Of a stretch of DNA of 64,000 bases, positions 25,221 to 38,700 are shown in pieces. The stretch covers positions 7,750,001-7,814,000 of the forward strand of contig CP075496.1 in assembly GCA_021613535.1 (NCBI GenBank). Direction: 5' to 3'. Position numbers and translations under genes: made by a program. The notes beneath the pieces are model-generated. The model was not told where the DNA came from and made no database searches. It worked only from the letters and a program-made list of their open reading frames with translations. Source of the DNA: Adineta vaga (taxonomy: Eukaryota; Rotifera). Numbering within the stretch: the stretch's first letter is position 1; every line of letters starts with the position of its first letter.

Positions 25221-26374
25221 TTGTCATCGCATTTGACATAGATCTGTTCATATTTTCTTTTTTAATTGTTGTTTTCACGAATTTCTTTCATCAGTGAATG
25301 TACATTACACTTTACCGGTTTTTCTTTTGTTCTCTTTAGTTTCTAAAACTCAGTCATGTATATGCAACATACATGTATCTAGTTTGTTTTTGTATTCATT
25401 TATCAACGATATACGGATGCTTTGTCTTATGAAAAATCTTTCTACTTACATAAGATGATGATCGCTTTGCGCGTCTTGTTTTTAAGTTTGGCATGGTATA
25501 GTTCAAAAGTTCTTTCATATTTTTACACTCAATATCTAAACAAAAGATTCAAGGATCTTTCTATATCGTATACTTTAAATATTTTATACATGACATGTAC
25601 TTCGAGGACATAATATTAAGTAAATAAGAGTTATAATAAAGAGAAATGTGTAGCTAGTTATAATCGCTGTATAATAGAATCTATTTTGAATACACTTTGA
25701 GAACCAAATGCATTACTTTTATTAAACGTCCTCATCCACCATAACATATTTCATTCGTTATTGAAGATTATAATAAAACTGAAAAAGTCGAGATTATACA
25801 AATACATAACATTATTTGCATCGTTTTCTGGAACATACATCCTTATAAATCATTTCTTATGATGTACTAAATGTTTTCTTAGCTTCTTAATAGATCATAA
25901 TTCATTGAATTATAAAAAGAATTGTCAAACTAACTCTATGACCTCTCTCGAAATGTCTTCTAATCATGTAACTATAATTTTAGTGATTAATTCAACAATT
26001 CACAGCTTTCTCTATTTTTTAAAACTAGGAAAAAAAGAAGAATAGATATGCTCATAATCAATGTTTTTCTCTTGAGAATTTCAACTTTTTAAAACATTTG
26101 AAGGACATGAAAATAGTCTGGAGTCTGTTTTACTGAAAACTATTTGATTTCCCTCAAGAATACATTTATACAAATTTGAGATAATGAGAAAAACAACAAA
26201 CATAGAGTATCTAGGTAGAATAAAACTAGTTCTATTTCTATCGATTTCAATCTCAAGAGAATCATATAGAAAAGAAAAAGAAAAAACTTCACAAAGGAAA
26301 AGATGAAGATTGACTATCACATAGAGTTTCTTCAGATTTTTAGTATGTTGTATTAATTGAAAGACAAAGAACGA
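25221..26374. other. Intergenic region, no gene seen
   Basis: This is the 3' flank of the guanylate cyclase and 5' flank of the adhesion GPCR. Short ORFs at 25422-25613 (+) and 26081-26320 (-) are Phe/Ser-rich without family features. I see no repeats of note. Confidence 0.45.
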
Positions 26375-29300
26375 ATGTCAAACAAAGATATAAGAATTTG
26401 TTTCATCGTATTTCAAATTATTTATTTGATATTCGTAGAATCAAGTGAGATATATAAAAATCTAGTTCAGAATTATATTATTATTTGATAAATAGAAACT
26501 TATGAGACAGATCGTAAAGAATCCAATGAATTTTTAAATACAAAATTTTCATTTCGAAGTAAATATGAACAATCACGTGAAACAATTGAAATAACTCGTG
26601 AAGTATGAGAAATCCTTTCGATTTTTTATCTCTATGTAATTTTATTTTCATTAGTCTTGTCTTGACGAATATCGACAACAACAAAAATTATCTCATCGTC
26701 GACAAGCTTTATCTCCAGTTTGTGCGCAATACTGTACAGAAACAATGGATTGTGAAGAAGAGAAAGGTAAATTCACAAATAAATTTAGGAAACAAGAAGA
26801 TGAACAAATATGTTTTAGAACAATTGGCTTGTGTCAATCCACTATATCCATCATGGCCAACACGAACGTTAAAATATACAAAAAAATTTGAACGAATTTG
26901 TTATATAAGAATTACAGAAGTATTAAGATATGAATCAGCTGAACAATTATGTCGAAAACATGGATTAGAATTAGCTGTTATCGATAATATGCCTTTACTT
27001 GAACGATTGAAACAAATGAATATGTGTAAGATAAGATTTGTTTGATAGTGATTTGCTTAAGAAAAAACTATATGTTTAGTCAATACGACATGTAAAGGTC
27101 AATGTCCAGAAACCAGAGGTTACTATATTGGATTAAAACGACAGATGGATAGAGATGGTCTCTCAGAATCTAAATGGATTTGGTCGAATAATGTCACTTG
27201 GATGCAAAATAAAACAGATGTGAGTTCTATTTTTAGTATTATTATAATATATGTGAAGTTAAATCTACTAACGCTAGTATCTATATGATTATATATATAA
27301 CATCATCGCTATTTAGTCATTAATACATATTGTCTATCTTCTCAAGGCTATTAGTCATAGTTATATCAGTTCAATTAATAAATGAAAGTTACCATACTGT
27401 AAGATTTTCAAAGTCATCTCTTAGTAAACGATTGTTCACTTAAGTACATTAGTAAGACGTTTTTTGTATATATGTCTACGTAACATTCAAATGTATGTTA
27501 GGTAATGAAACCAAAATCTTTCGTCAGTCTTTTTTGTTGTAGTGTGAAGATGAGTATACCAATACATCGTTCACAAATGCCAATTTTCTATGTTACACTG
27601 GATTAGATGGACAAAAGGTTAGTTATTTATATTTGATTTCAAGATAATTTTGATTTGATTTAAACATGTAGAAAGTTACAGTGTGGAATATTGGTGAACC
27701 AAATAATTATCGATCAAGTATCGTTGATGCTGGTGAACAATGTGTTGAGATTATTGCACGTCCAGATAAAAATGGTTCATATGAACAAATAGGACGATTA
27801 AATGATATTCGATGTATTAAACCAGCATTAGGTGTTATATGTCAAACAAATGGTTTGTTTTCCTATTACTCTAGTGAAATATTTATGATTGATTTTAGAC
27901 TTAAAACCAGTCAATACGAAAAGATTTGAATCGTTTGCAACAATTGTAGGATTTAATGAAACGGAAGTAGAGAGAGACGAAGAGACACAAAATAAAACAG
28001 AAGGTATAGATTTAGTAAATAATCTACTATCAAGTTTTGACGGTTCAATTGCAATGAATTTAAATGCTGTGGCGAAAATGACTGCTGGCTTAGAAGGATT
28101 ACTTGCTTTATCGTCGTTTACAAATAAACAAGCAAATAATGTTTTCAATGTTATAGATCAACTCATCGATATTACTGGACAAATCAATGTTGAAGATGAT
28201 TCTTTAAAAGAAGTGACGAACAAGTAATCGATCTTTATTAATTCATATCTGTTGAAAATTTCTCTCATTAATAGATTACTACATTTTCTCGACTTATTTG
28301 CAGCAAAGATCGAAATTGATGATAAAGATGAACAAAGCACTTCATTTCACTATGAGAATATGGATACTGTATTAGTAAATCTGAATCTTGATCAACAAAT
28401 TCAGGAAAACAATGATAATGGATGGTTTACTCTAAAATCTAGTATTTCTGTTTAAAAAAGTTAATTTATGAACTTATTTCGTTTTTTTTGTACCTCTCTA
28501 GATACTTCTGATGGTCATCCAAATACTATTACTCAATTGAATATACAAGCATTGCAAGCATATGCTGAATCAACGGATAATTATCGCATTATTGAGACCG
28601 TATTTTCTAATTTTAATCTCTTTCCACAATTGAATAGAAAGAATGGTAGTACTAGTAAACAGTTACTTGGAATGCCGATATCTTATCAACTAGCGAATTG
28701 GACAACAATAAAGATAGATGAAGATCTTATTCGATTTCAAATACGAGTATCCACAGTAAGAGTGTCTAGTTTTGAGTAGATAATTTGATTTGATTTTTAT
28801 CTAGGAAATTCAAACACGTAATATATCCTGTATTTATTGGTCATTCGATGAAAATAATGGTTCATGGATAGAAGATGATGGATGTCGTTTTGTTGGATAC
28901 ACAAATGATTACGCTCAATGTTATTGTAATCATTTGACACATTTTGCGTTACTTTTGGTATGTAAAGAAAAAATAAATTTGAAGAATATTGAGTAGTGTA
29001 CACAGTCAAATGATCTATAATAAATAGTAAATTTAAAATTGAATCTTTGATGACAATGATCAAGATCTCTGTCTACGTGAAGTGAATACAATTGAATTTT
29101 ATATCATATAAAAGATGAAGAAAACAGGTTGCTAATTCGCATTATATTGCTTTAATTCTTTCGCTATTCTAAACAACAGTAATGTATAAATGTCTTATCC
29201 AAATGGATGAGAAAACTAACCGAATACTTTCAGTTTACACGAAATTTACAATAGATGGCCTTTGATTTTATGTATAGTTTATAAATTTATTTATGTTTCT

Positions 29301-30584
29301 CTATTTTTCAGTTACCTGAATCTGAACAGTTCATAGAACCATTATCAACTATCGAAGAATTCATCCTGCTATTCGTCACATACCTCGGTATTGGTTTATC
29401 AATATTTGGTCTCGTCATAACATTGATTACTTACTTACTTTTTCGGTAATGAAAAAAACAAACTAAATTGATCTATCGATATTCGATCTAATACTTTGAT
29501 TTCTTTTGATTTAGGCGTTCAAAAAAAAACTATCTTCATTACAGTTTATTTATGCTTTGTGTATCAATCTTATGTGTCAACTGTCTTTACATACCATTTA
29601 GTCTGACGAAACCAGAAATTGGAAGATATAATTATTGTAATATTGTTGGATTTTTATTTCATTATTTCATTATATCATCATTTATGTGGATGTTAATTAT
29701 GGCTTCTATTCAATACATGTATTTTGTTCAAATATTTAATACTCATATTTCACATTTTGTTACTAAAACAACACTATTTGGTTGGATTCTTCCATTAATG
29801 TTTCCAATCCTTGTTGTTTCCATTGGTATCAATGGTGGTTATAAAGGTCAAACGAGGTGTTGGATACACGATGAAATTCTTCGGTATATTACCTTTTTGG
29901 CACCGATATCTATCATTGTCTTATGTAATTTAATACTCTTTATCATTATATTGAAAAGTCTTTTTCGACGTGATCCAGATTTTCTTACACATCAAAATAA
30001 TCGATCGAAATTACAGATGAGTGCTGCAGTCTGTTGTTTTGTGTCCATTGGTAAATGAGCTAATCGATAGAAATGATCGTATCTATCGTTTTTTTACTTA
30101 TTTAGGTTGTACATGGGCATTTGGTATTTTAGTTTTAATTCGACCATCATTTATTCATCAACTCATTTTTTGTATAAGCAATTCTCTTCAAGGTTTTCTT
30201 ATTTTTATTTTTCATGTGTATTTATCGAAACCAAAACGAGATTTATGGAAAACATTTTTCATTCAACGTGGTTTACATCAACGTTCAAATTTATCTGACA
30301 TTCATGCTGAACACTCATCAGCTAGTGATTCAAGTGCGAAAAATTTTAGTGGTTTATCACATCCAATGAAAATTCGTACTACGGCAACATCAGCAAACAA
30401 TCAATCGTCAGAAGGAATATCAACAACCAATCGTTCATATCCAGATCATGATAGAAATATTTTATTGACTCCAGAACGTTTACAACCTGGTCGTATAGCT
30501 CATTTAGTCTTACATCCACAACCGGATTTTCTTTATGACCGAATACGAAGAGCTAAAATGGACACAAACAATCATTATGCTTAA
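26375..30584 (+). CDS. Adhesion G-protein-coupled receptor with C-type lectin-like domain
   Basis: Fourteen exons: 26375-26444, 26496-26602, 26655-26766, 26819-27025, 27080-27219, 27543-27617, 27672-27852, 27899-28223, 28275-28441, 28502-28755, 28805-28957, 29312-29445, 29515-30050, 30106-30584, giving 979 residues. Order: signal peptide (MSNKDIRICFIVFQIIYLIF); short Cys-containing stretch; C-type lectin-like domain (about 97-297) with W-x-GEPNN and LNDIRC, keeping the EPN and ND calcium/sugar positions; GAIN-type stalk; GPS motif (CIYWSFDENNGSW, then CYCNHLTHFA) with the HL|T self-cleavage site; seven membrane helices of adhesion type (FVTYLGIGLSIFGLVITLI, SSFMWMLIMASIQYMYFV, CTWAFGILVLI); and a Ser-rich cytoplasmic tail. 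The family is expected to signal through a tethered agonist after the GPS. Ligand unknown. Introns of 323 and 354 bp precede exons 6 and 12. Confidence 0.92.
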
Positions 30585-32292
30585 AAAGAAATATTTATTC
30601 ACGTACTTTATGGAATTATTTTGTTTTCCTATGCTCATTTGCTTTCTTTTCTAATTAGTTTGCTTTGGTTTACATAACGATTATATTTAGAGCGAATAAA
30701 GCTTATTATTTACTGAATTATGAATTGATATAAACGAAGTAGACGTGTTAAACTCTAATGCATAAGATCCGAAGAATGATTTTGATACTGACCATCTAGT
30801 TTGTTGTTATTATTGAGTTTTGATGGATAAGAATCAAAATCTTCATATTGAGAAAGGTAGGTATCATCACGAAATGTGCAAGCACTGATGCGTTGATAAA
30901 AGCATATATTGATGCAAAGAAAAAATGAATTAGAAAAAACAAATACGAATGTTCAAGAAGAACTACAATCGAAAGTTTATTGTCATAATAACTGGAGCAT
31001 AGTATTTTTTTTCTTACTGTGCAAGCTTCTTTTTTAAAGTTCCTGTTTCACTGCTGTGTTATATGTTTGTTAATAAAAAAAAGTGATCATTCACATTATA
31101 AAATAAACTGTTTCATTAACGTAAATATTTTATTTTGTAAATCAACAAATATCTAAGATATGCTAAACTATGTCATTAACTGAAACTATGCGTAGCTGAT
31201 CATTATGTATCATATACTTTTGATTTATATATTCAAGAAAAGCATAGTTATGTAGAATGTAATCGATCAGATTGTTTGAGTAAATAAATAGAATTCCATC
31301 CTAAATACTAACAAATGTAACGAAATAATTTACGTTATATTCTTTTTTTTAATATACTGAAAACATACAGCTTAAAGCCGAATAATGAATATGTCTTAAG
31401 ATTGTATTCGACGTCATTGAAAATGATTACTACTTAATGAAAAATATAGATGCATAACAAAACAACATAGATTTGTTTGCATGTCGAATAATCTTCTTGA
31501 TGCGAAATTCTCATAATCGAATTGTTAATCAAAATATACATCGTCTGAGAAAGTGTTTTTATAAGATTATACTGGAATTTACTCTTATATCAGTGTATAT
31601 TTGTTTTCCTAAAAACTCTAATTGATATATAGACAGATCTATTGATCTCAATAGGATATAATCATAACCATCTGGTGAAGTTCGTAATTGCATTAAAAAA
31701 CATTTCGATACTAAAAGTATTACTTTAACGCATAAAAAATAAATAATACTCATCCGATAAATTTCGTTTTCTCTTGTAAATAAGCACATATGCACTATAC
31801 ATCTATATACAACCAATTTGCACTTCAGTGTGTGCATAAAAACTAGTAATAAAGCAAATATAGAATTATTTCAAGGAACAAAACCTGTTAACAAGAAAAA
31901 CGATGAAGGTCAAAAAATAAAATACATAGATAGATAGATAGTTATCTATTCAAGGTAACCACCGTTTATATAATTTTGACAGGTAAAACAAAGAAAATAA
32001 ACGACCAATTTAACCGAGTTTGAGCTAGATCACTGGTTAATGTTTTTCATTATATACAATTGTGCTATCACCTGAAAACAACGGAAAATTATTGCAAGAG
32101 AATTAATATTGTACGAACAAGAATAAACTACTGGATGTATGTCAACGTGACAGTCACAATGTGCTCTCTTTTTTTTCTTGCCAAACGAAAGACGATGCTG
32201 TTGTTGTTGCAGTATTCGGCACCGTTGCCGACTTATCAGATTTTCTAGAACAAAGAAAAAATACAAATGATTTCAAATTTTTCAATCAATTA
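30585..32292. other. Gene-free spacer between convergent GPCR and Kir genes
   Basis: The two genes converge here, so this is 3' flank for both. It is AT-rich, with AATAAA motifs soon after 30690 and a short TAGA repeat near 31926-31941. Only short ORFs without protein-like composition occur. Confidence 0.45.
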
Positions 32293-35200
32293 TCACAAAA
32301 CATACTCCTGATTATGATATGAATTATTTTCATGCCATTTTTCTAATTCATGTAGTTCTTTTAAGTCTTTAGCACTACATGTTATCATATCGACTGGATA
32401 AGTTAAATTAAAACGTGAATAATCAATTCGATATAATCCATCATCACGTTGAAATGAAATTAAACGTTCAAAACGATATCCCCATAAGATTTCCGATGGT
32501 AAATAAGATGTTCGTGCTTGCGTTGTCATACCAGTTGATTCAATAATACCTTCAAGTATAACAACTAATTCAAAACGTTGTTTTGCTAAATCAGCACGAC
32601 TAACATCATACAAAGGTGATTGTTCATCGATAATATGTTCAATAACTAATGGCCAAATTAAAAATAATCGATCGATACCTTTATCAAATCCAACATTCAT
32701 ATCATATGTATGTAATGGTAGAATTTCTCCTTCTAAAGTAACACGTTTTTTTATCAAATACATTCGTATATGTGCTTCAACAATATGAGATTTTCTCATA
32801 TCACCAACACGACATTGTAATGCCATTTGTCCATCACGTAAACATATAACTGCTTCACGTGACCAAATTAATGTTTCCGTACGTTTTTTTGGTCGTGAAA
32901 TTTTTGCAAAGACAACACCGACCATAAACGATTGTAGTAAAACTCCAATACTCGATTGAACCATCATAACAACAATACCAAAATAACATGTTTCTTTAAC
33001 AACTCGAGTACCATAACCAATTGTTTGTTGTGTTTCAATTGAAAAAAGTATCGCACCAGCAAATGAATGTACACCAGCTATACATACGGTATAATTACTT
33101 GTTTGATAATGATGATCAAGACGAAGATCTCCATGTATATACATTAATAAATACCAGATTAAAGCAAATGCTAACCAACTTAAACAAAAGCCAAGTGTAA
33201 AGAGAAATAATGTATAACGCCATTTTAAATCAATTAATGTTGTAAAAATATCGGCAAGATATTGACGACGACGTTTTTCAATATTGAATCTATGTTTAGA
33301 CAATAATATAAATTGTACTGTAGAAAAAGAAATTTATTGTATTTGATAGATTACAAATACCTTTCGAAAGTCTTCTTTGTTAAATGAGATTTTCTACCGA
33401 TTCAATTTGATTAATATCGTTTTCACAAGTTTTCCTTGAAAGATTCTCGTATTATTCATTGAACTATGAAATTCATCTACATTTATTGCAATCTACTCGA
33501 CTGAAACTGTTTCTTTCTTTTTTTAACCATATTTGATGTTGTTACTATATGTAAAAGTACGACTTCCTCTTTCGAGAGAACAACTTGTGAAAATTAAACT
33601 CATTCTCAATGGAAGCACACTTATGTATTTATCATTTCTTCATTGTCAAATTCATAAAATTGAACAGTAGTTTTGCTTAAAAAAACATTATAAAAAACTT
33701 CATTAAACCTATATTATTTTTCAGATTCATGTCATTTTGTTCCCTTCTTTTTCTACTCGTTGATCGATCAATTTCAAAAAAGAAACGCTATCAAAGAACG
33801 GAAAAGACTAAGTAGTACTTAATGCGTAAGAAAGAAGTCAATCGTTCGCGTTTTTGAATAAGAAAAATAATAACTTTATCGCTACATCTCTCATATACAA
33901 AAGATTATTTATTAAATATAATTTCATTTGACTTATCACAAACTTCTTTAAAGGAACGATTCGACGTTAAATCAAAAAAGTAATTCTATATGCAAAAAAA
34001 GAAAAACTCAATCGGTGTTCACAGTTGTCAGTTAGTCTTCGTATTGACATCTACATATGGATATGGGAAAAAGAGTTGAATAAATATTTTAAAAAACTAT
34101 TGAAAGTTGTATCGAAGATTTCTTTTCTGTTCATCTTTATGACGATAAGATAGAGCAAAGAAAACGAATAGAAGTAAATTAGGTCTGCAAGAAACTGTCA
34201 ACTAAATATGATTTATTAGTCGACGAAGAAGAAAACATAAAACTCCAATCAATGATTAATGATTTTGCTGTTTTCTTCTCCTTGAATCGAAAGAAATAAA
34301 TGTTCGATTAATTCAGTCGGAAATTCATTTATATCTATATTTTCCATGCTGGTTATCTAGTAGCGTTAATATTCTCAACGAATTTTTCATCTTCGACAAA
34401 ATGAACCAAAGAAATTTGATCGACTCTCTTTTCTTTTTTTTTATTCCCTTCGTATATAGACATACACATTCATACATCTTAGAGCAATTTCCTATTTTCT
34501 TTTCCTTCTTGCTTGAGTAATAATGAACAAGAAAATAAATTAGTTACCTGGATATGTTAACTTCACCGTTTTTAAGTAAAAGTCGACGTTGACTATTTGC
34601 ACGTGACGCAAGTTTAGCAAGAGCAGAATCTTTGATACTAAATATTGTATCATTGTTTTTATCACAATTATTCGTTACGCCACCGTCGCCTAAAAGGCGC
34701 AACGCTTTCGTACCTTTCGTTGTGCACTGCAGCCTGGAAATCGACAAAAATTGAAAATGATTCTATCTTCTTTGAATAAAAGAAATTATTTTCTTTATAC
34801 TTCTATACTTTAATAATGAAGAATAGAAAGCAATAACATTTCTGTATCGAATGTCAACAGGGAAGAAACCATAATTGTTATATAGTTTTATGTTATATAT
34901 ATATATAAAATAATGGAAAAGAGAGAGAGAGAGAGAAAGAAATAACTAGAGTAAGCAGATGGTCTCTTTATGACAGTATCTCTATTTACTCCCCATCTAT
35001 TTCTCTTTGTATCGATCTGTAATGCTCTAGAAGAGAAATATGTACATTAGTCTCATTTAGAAAGGAAGTAACTGCTACTTAGAATGTTATTTTAGATTCG
35101 TCTAGGTTATAGAATAGATGGATTCCAGGAAAAAATTTTCTTCTTACCTTGTCATTAGATGTGAGGTATTATGCAAATAACCATTTTCTTTCATGGATTT

Positions 35201-35749
35201 TACGGATTTAGTATTTGATCTCGTCGATGAATCGAGTGCAGTTGATTCAGTTAGTGGTGATATTTGTTCGTCATCATTTATTGATGTTGTGGTATGTGAA
35301 ACAGAACTGAATAGTCGATCTAATGTCAGCAGACGATCTCGAGACATTTTATGTGTATTAAGAGATTTCGGTTGATGTTGTTGCTGATAGTAATGTTGTG
35401 AATGTTTTGAAAACGAATCTGTAGCTGTTTTATCGTCACTTGGTGAACGCGCTCTTTTATGCCAAGGAACAGGTAACGATATCGCACTTAATTTTCGACG
35501 AACATTCGATGATGTATTTGTGAGTGATGGTGTTGGTGATGTACTTTTTGGTACTGTAATCGATTGTTTTCGTACAGGTTCAAAGTTTACATGATAGAGA
35601 TGATTGGAACTTATTTTCGAAGACGATAAATGAAGTGGATTGGAAGGAACGTCGTCTGAATGTGTTCCACGTAAATTGAAACTGCTGTGACGTTTATTAA
35701 CTTTAGTTTCGTTGGCTTGAGCCACAAGCAGATGACTTGTCGACGACAT
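32293..35749 (-). CDS. Inward-rectifier potassium channel (Kir) with long N-terminus
   Basis: Three exons, 35749-35148, 34733-34548 and 33289-32293, give 594 residues. The first about 260 residues are Ser/Thr-rich and unlike other Kirs. The channel core then follows: the slide-helix region RRQYLADIFTTLIDLKWR, M1, the pore FSIETQQTIGYGTR with the K+ filter TIGYG, M2, and the phosphoinositide-binding FAKISRPKKR. The cytoplasmic beta domain follows (KSHIVEAHIRMYLIKKR, NVGFDKGIDRLFLIWP, FELVVILEGIIESTGMTTQ, YLPSEILWGYRF). The two outer Cys flanking the pore are kept. The M2 rectification position (Asp172 of Kir2.1) is Gln (IGVLLQSF), which predicts weak rectification. The C-terminus EYVL could bind a PDZ domain. 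The AG acceptor at 33291-33290 was chosen because it alone keeps frame with exon 2; the introns are 1258 and 414 bp. Confidence 0.92.
34921..34936. repeat. (GA)n microsatellite
   Basis: A pure GA run lies inside the intron between Kir exons 1 and 2. Confidence 0.85.
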
Positions 35750-38700
35750 GAGCCAAATAAAATTCTATATGTGGCCTAGAATAAGAATGTACGATCAAAA
35801 TTACTTTCGAACAAGCTGTAACAGAACATGATAAAATATCAGTCATATTCAATAAATGTCATATATTTCCTTCTTTTTCTCTTTATATCCTATCTAATTC
35901 CGACTTTCATATGTGTTCTTTGTCTCTCGTTCTCGTTTTTTCGCATAAATACACAAACATGTTCTGAGTGAACAATACCAACTGAATGAAGAAAATTTAA
36001 AGAGATTTTTCTTTCTTCTTTCGGTCATAGAGGGATGAACATTAATTTACTTAAATATACTACTCATTCTATTTTGTCGTATGATAAATTTCTTCTAAGC
36101 GAACATACACACACACACATTCACTTCTTCGACTTATTATTCTTTCCTCTGTTTTCTTACTTTCTTTCTTTCTTTTTCTTTCATTTAACGTTAAGAACCA
36201 GTTTCATTCTCACCGGCTTCCTCATTTTGTTTTCTAGTTCTTATTCGCTCATTCCTTTCATATTCTTCACATCAGATTATAATAACGATTACGATGATTT
36301 CTTCCTTTTTTCTTCTCTTCTCAGTCGTTCTATTTTGAAAGGAAATTTACTTTGAACATGTGAGCGAATATTTGTATTTTCAATGCACACATCATCATCA
36401 GCTCATGTTTCACTAACACGATCTTCACGGCACGCTTCAGGCTTTCTCTTGATACATCTACTCACTTTCTCCTATCACGTAGGATCATTTCTTACTCGCT
36501 AATATTTTCCTTCCTATATATTGATCAAGGTAAAACTTACAAAGAAATTTGATCATCAAACTATTGCAGAAACAACAAAGACAATTAGCAATGTCTTTCC
36601 TTCTGTCAAACTCTAGTCACAACTAGAACAAAAACAAATGAATGTTTGCTCTCAAGTTTCTTCAATTAAACTTGAAAACTAAAAGTAAGGAAAAGGAAAA
36701 CATGCGTAGTTAATCAGGCGATCAAGCATACATGTTTTTCCGATCGATCGTTACTTCTATAAACTAAACTAATCAAAAATAAAAGAACAATTATATTTCA
36801 TCATTAAAATATAATTTAGAAAAAATTTATATATAATCTATGTTTTCAATTAGAAAGAAAAAAAACTAACGAAAGAGAAAAAAAAGATAATATGTCATGA
36901 AAATTTCTTTTTAGCAAACTTGTTTTTTTTCTCAATGACACTTGACTTTCTATTCAAATGTATAAAGAAAACAAATCAATTTCGGAACTGTTGTTACATC
37001 CTCTCGCTCTCTCTCTTTCTCTCTTTCTCTCAAAAATCATGTTATTCAATGAAGCACAGACAGGGAAAAAAAAGAAACAACAACCCAAATAATCGTATTC
37101 CTAATCACATACAAATTTGCAATCCCCAAATGAATCAATAAGGAAAGAACAATTCTATCATTATGAATTCTTCTAAAGAAGATCGTAGTCGTATCAAATT
37201 AGTTCTTTAGAGCATTTACGATTATTATAGTATGATGAATAGGACAATGTTTGTTTTTGTTGAACTGAATCTCTTAATCGAAATTTACCTATGATATTGA
37301 TCCATTCTTGTATATATGTATTTTTTTAGTATTATTCTTCGATCTATGTATACTAGTGAGAGTTCCAGGATATATATATATATATGTGTGTGTGTGTGGA
37401 AGGAGAGAGAGGAACAAAGAGAGAGATATGAATTATGACGTAAAAAGAATGTGCGAAAGATCTTGTTGTAGTCAGTGGAAAAGCGTCAATAGATGTTTTA
37501 TTGCTACAAATGTAAGAGATGATTATCTTTTCTTGTCGTTCTGCTTTGACGACATACGAATAAACGCAATTAGACTGTTTGTACGTAAATAATACCACAC
37601 TTATTGGAGGGGTGGGTGCTTGGCCTGATAAATGCTACTCAAAAACAACAGAAAAAGAAAAATAAGTCGTCGATTCTAAAGTATGAATATCTATACGAAT
37701 ATATCTCTATGCTTAAAGCAATTGTCTGTCGAATCGATCACAATTAGGGAAACCAACAGAGAAATACTTTGAAGAAAAGAAAGAGAAAACGTTGCCTGTA
37801 GAGGAGCAGCTGTTGATATTTGGTTTATTGTTTGTTTTGTCTTGACTTCATTAAAAGACGATTATTGACTAGCATAAAAAAACCGATAAAGGTTAGATAT
37901 CTCGAATCTCATGTTTCTATTCAGATTTACATATAATTATCAAAAAAAGAACATAATAGAGAAACAAAGATCATTTCTGAAGAAAATCTTATAAATAATG
38001 AAATACTTGGATAGTGAGTCGAATTCTCATCCATCATAGCTCTACATGGATCGAGGGTTAGTAGAAGAAATGAATAAATAAATAAATACTCAAAAAAAAA
38101 CGACAGATGCTAGTTGACATATTCTGTTAACGAAGTTGCTTTCTATCGAACATCAATCAATATTGAATGATGTCTAATTCCAATCGGATTTGTTGATCCA
38201 ATCAAAAAAATTCAATTTCGATTAGCAAAATAAATCTATCGAATAAATCGACATCTATTCATTTTCCTACAATAGATGCAAAGAAAAACACAAGAAAATC
38301 TTATTTTCTGTCTGAATAGATAAAATAATCTCGATCTCGATTTTTCTTTCCGTATATCCGTTTTTACATATTAATAATCGATTTATATATCATTATGTTA
38401 ATGTCAAATTAATTACGAAAAAAAACGTTCTAGTTAAAATTACACATTTTTTTCTCTATTTACATTCTAGCCAAATCGGCTCATCTGCTTCATAAACACT
38501 TACAGTTAAGTAATCTGGTATGATAATATCATTTCTATGTTAGTTTACTAAACGACATTGACAGTACTATTACCGTACCACTTAGAGCGATGGCAACACA
38601 AACTATAACAATAATGTTATATCATCAAGGACAGTCTATCAACGAACGCGTTTTATCTTCTCTGTTTCTCTTTCGAAGAAAATCATGGGATAGAATATGA

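Noticed and set aside
32293-33303. Kir gene starting within its last exon at 33303
   Set aside because: The codon there is TTG, and an acceptor at 33291-33290 joins it in frame to upstream exons that supply the conserved KNGEVNIS segment.
36035-37592. Short plus-strand ORFs in the gene desert
   Set aside because: Phe/Ser/Ile-rich translations of pyrimidine tracts and microsatellites; expected by chance in AT-rich DNA.
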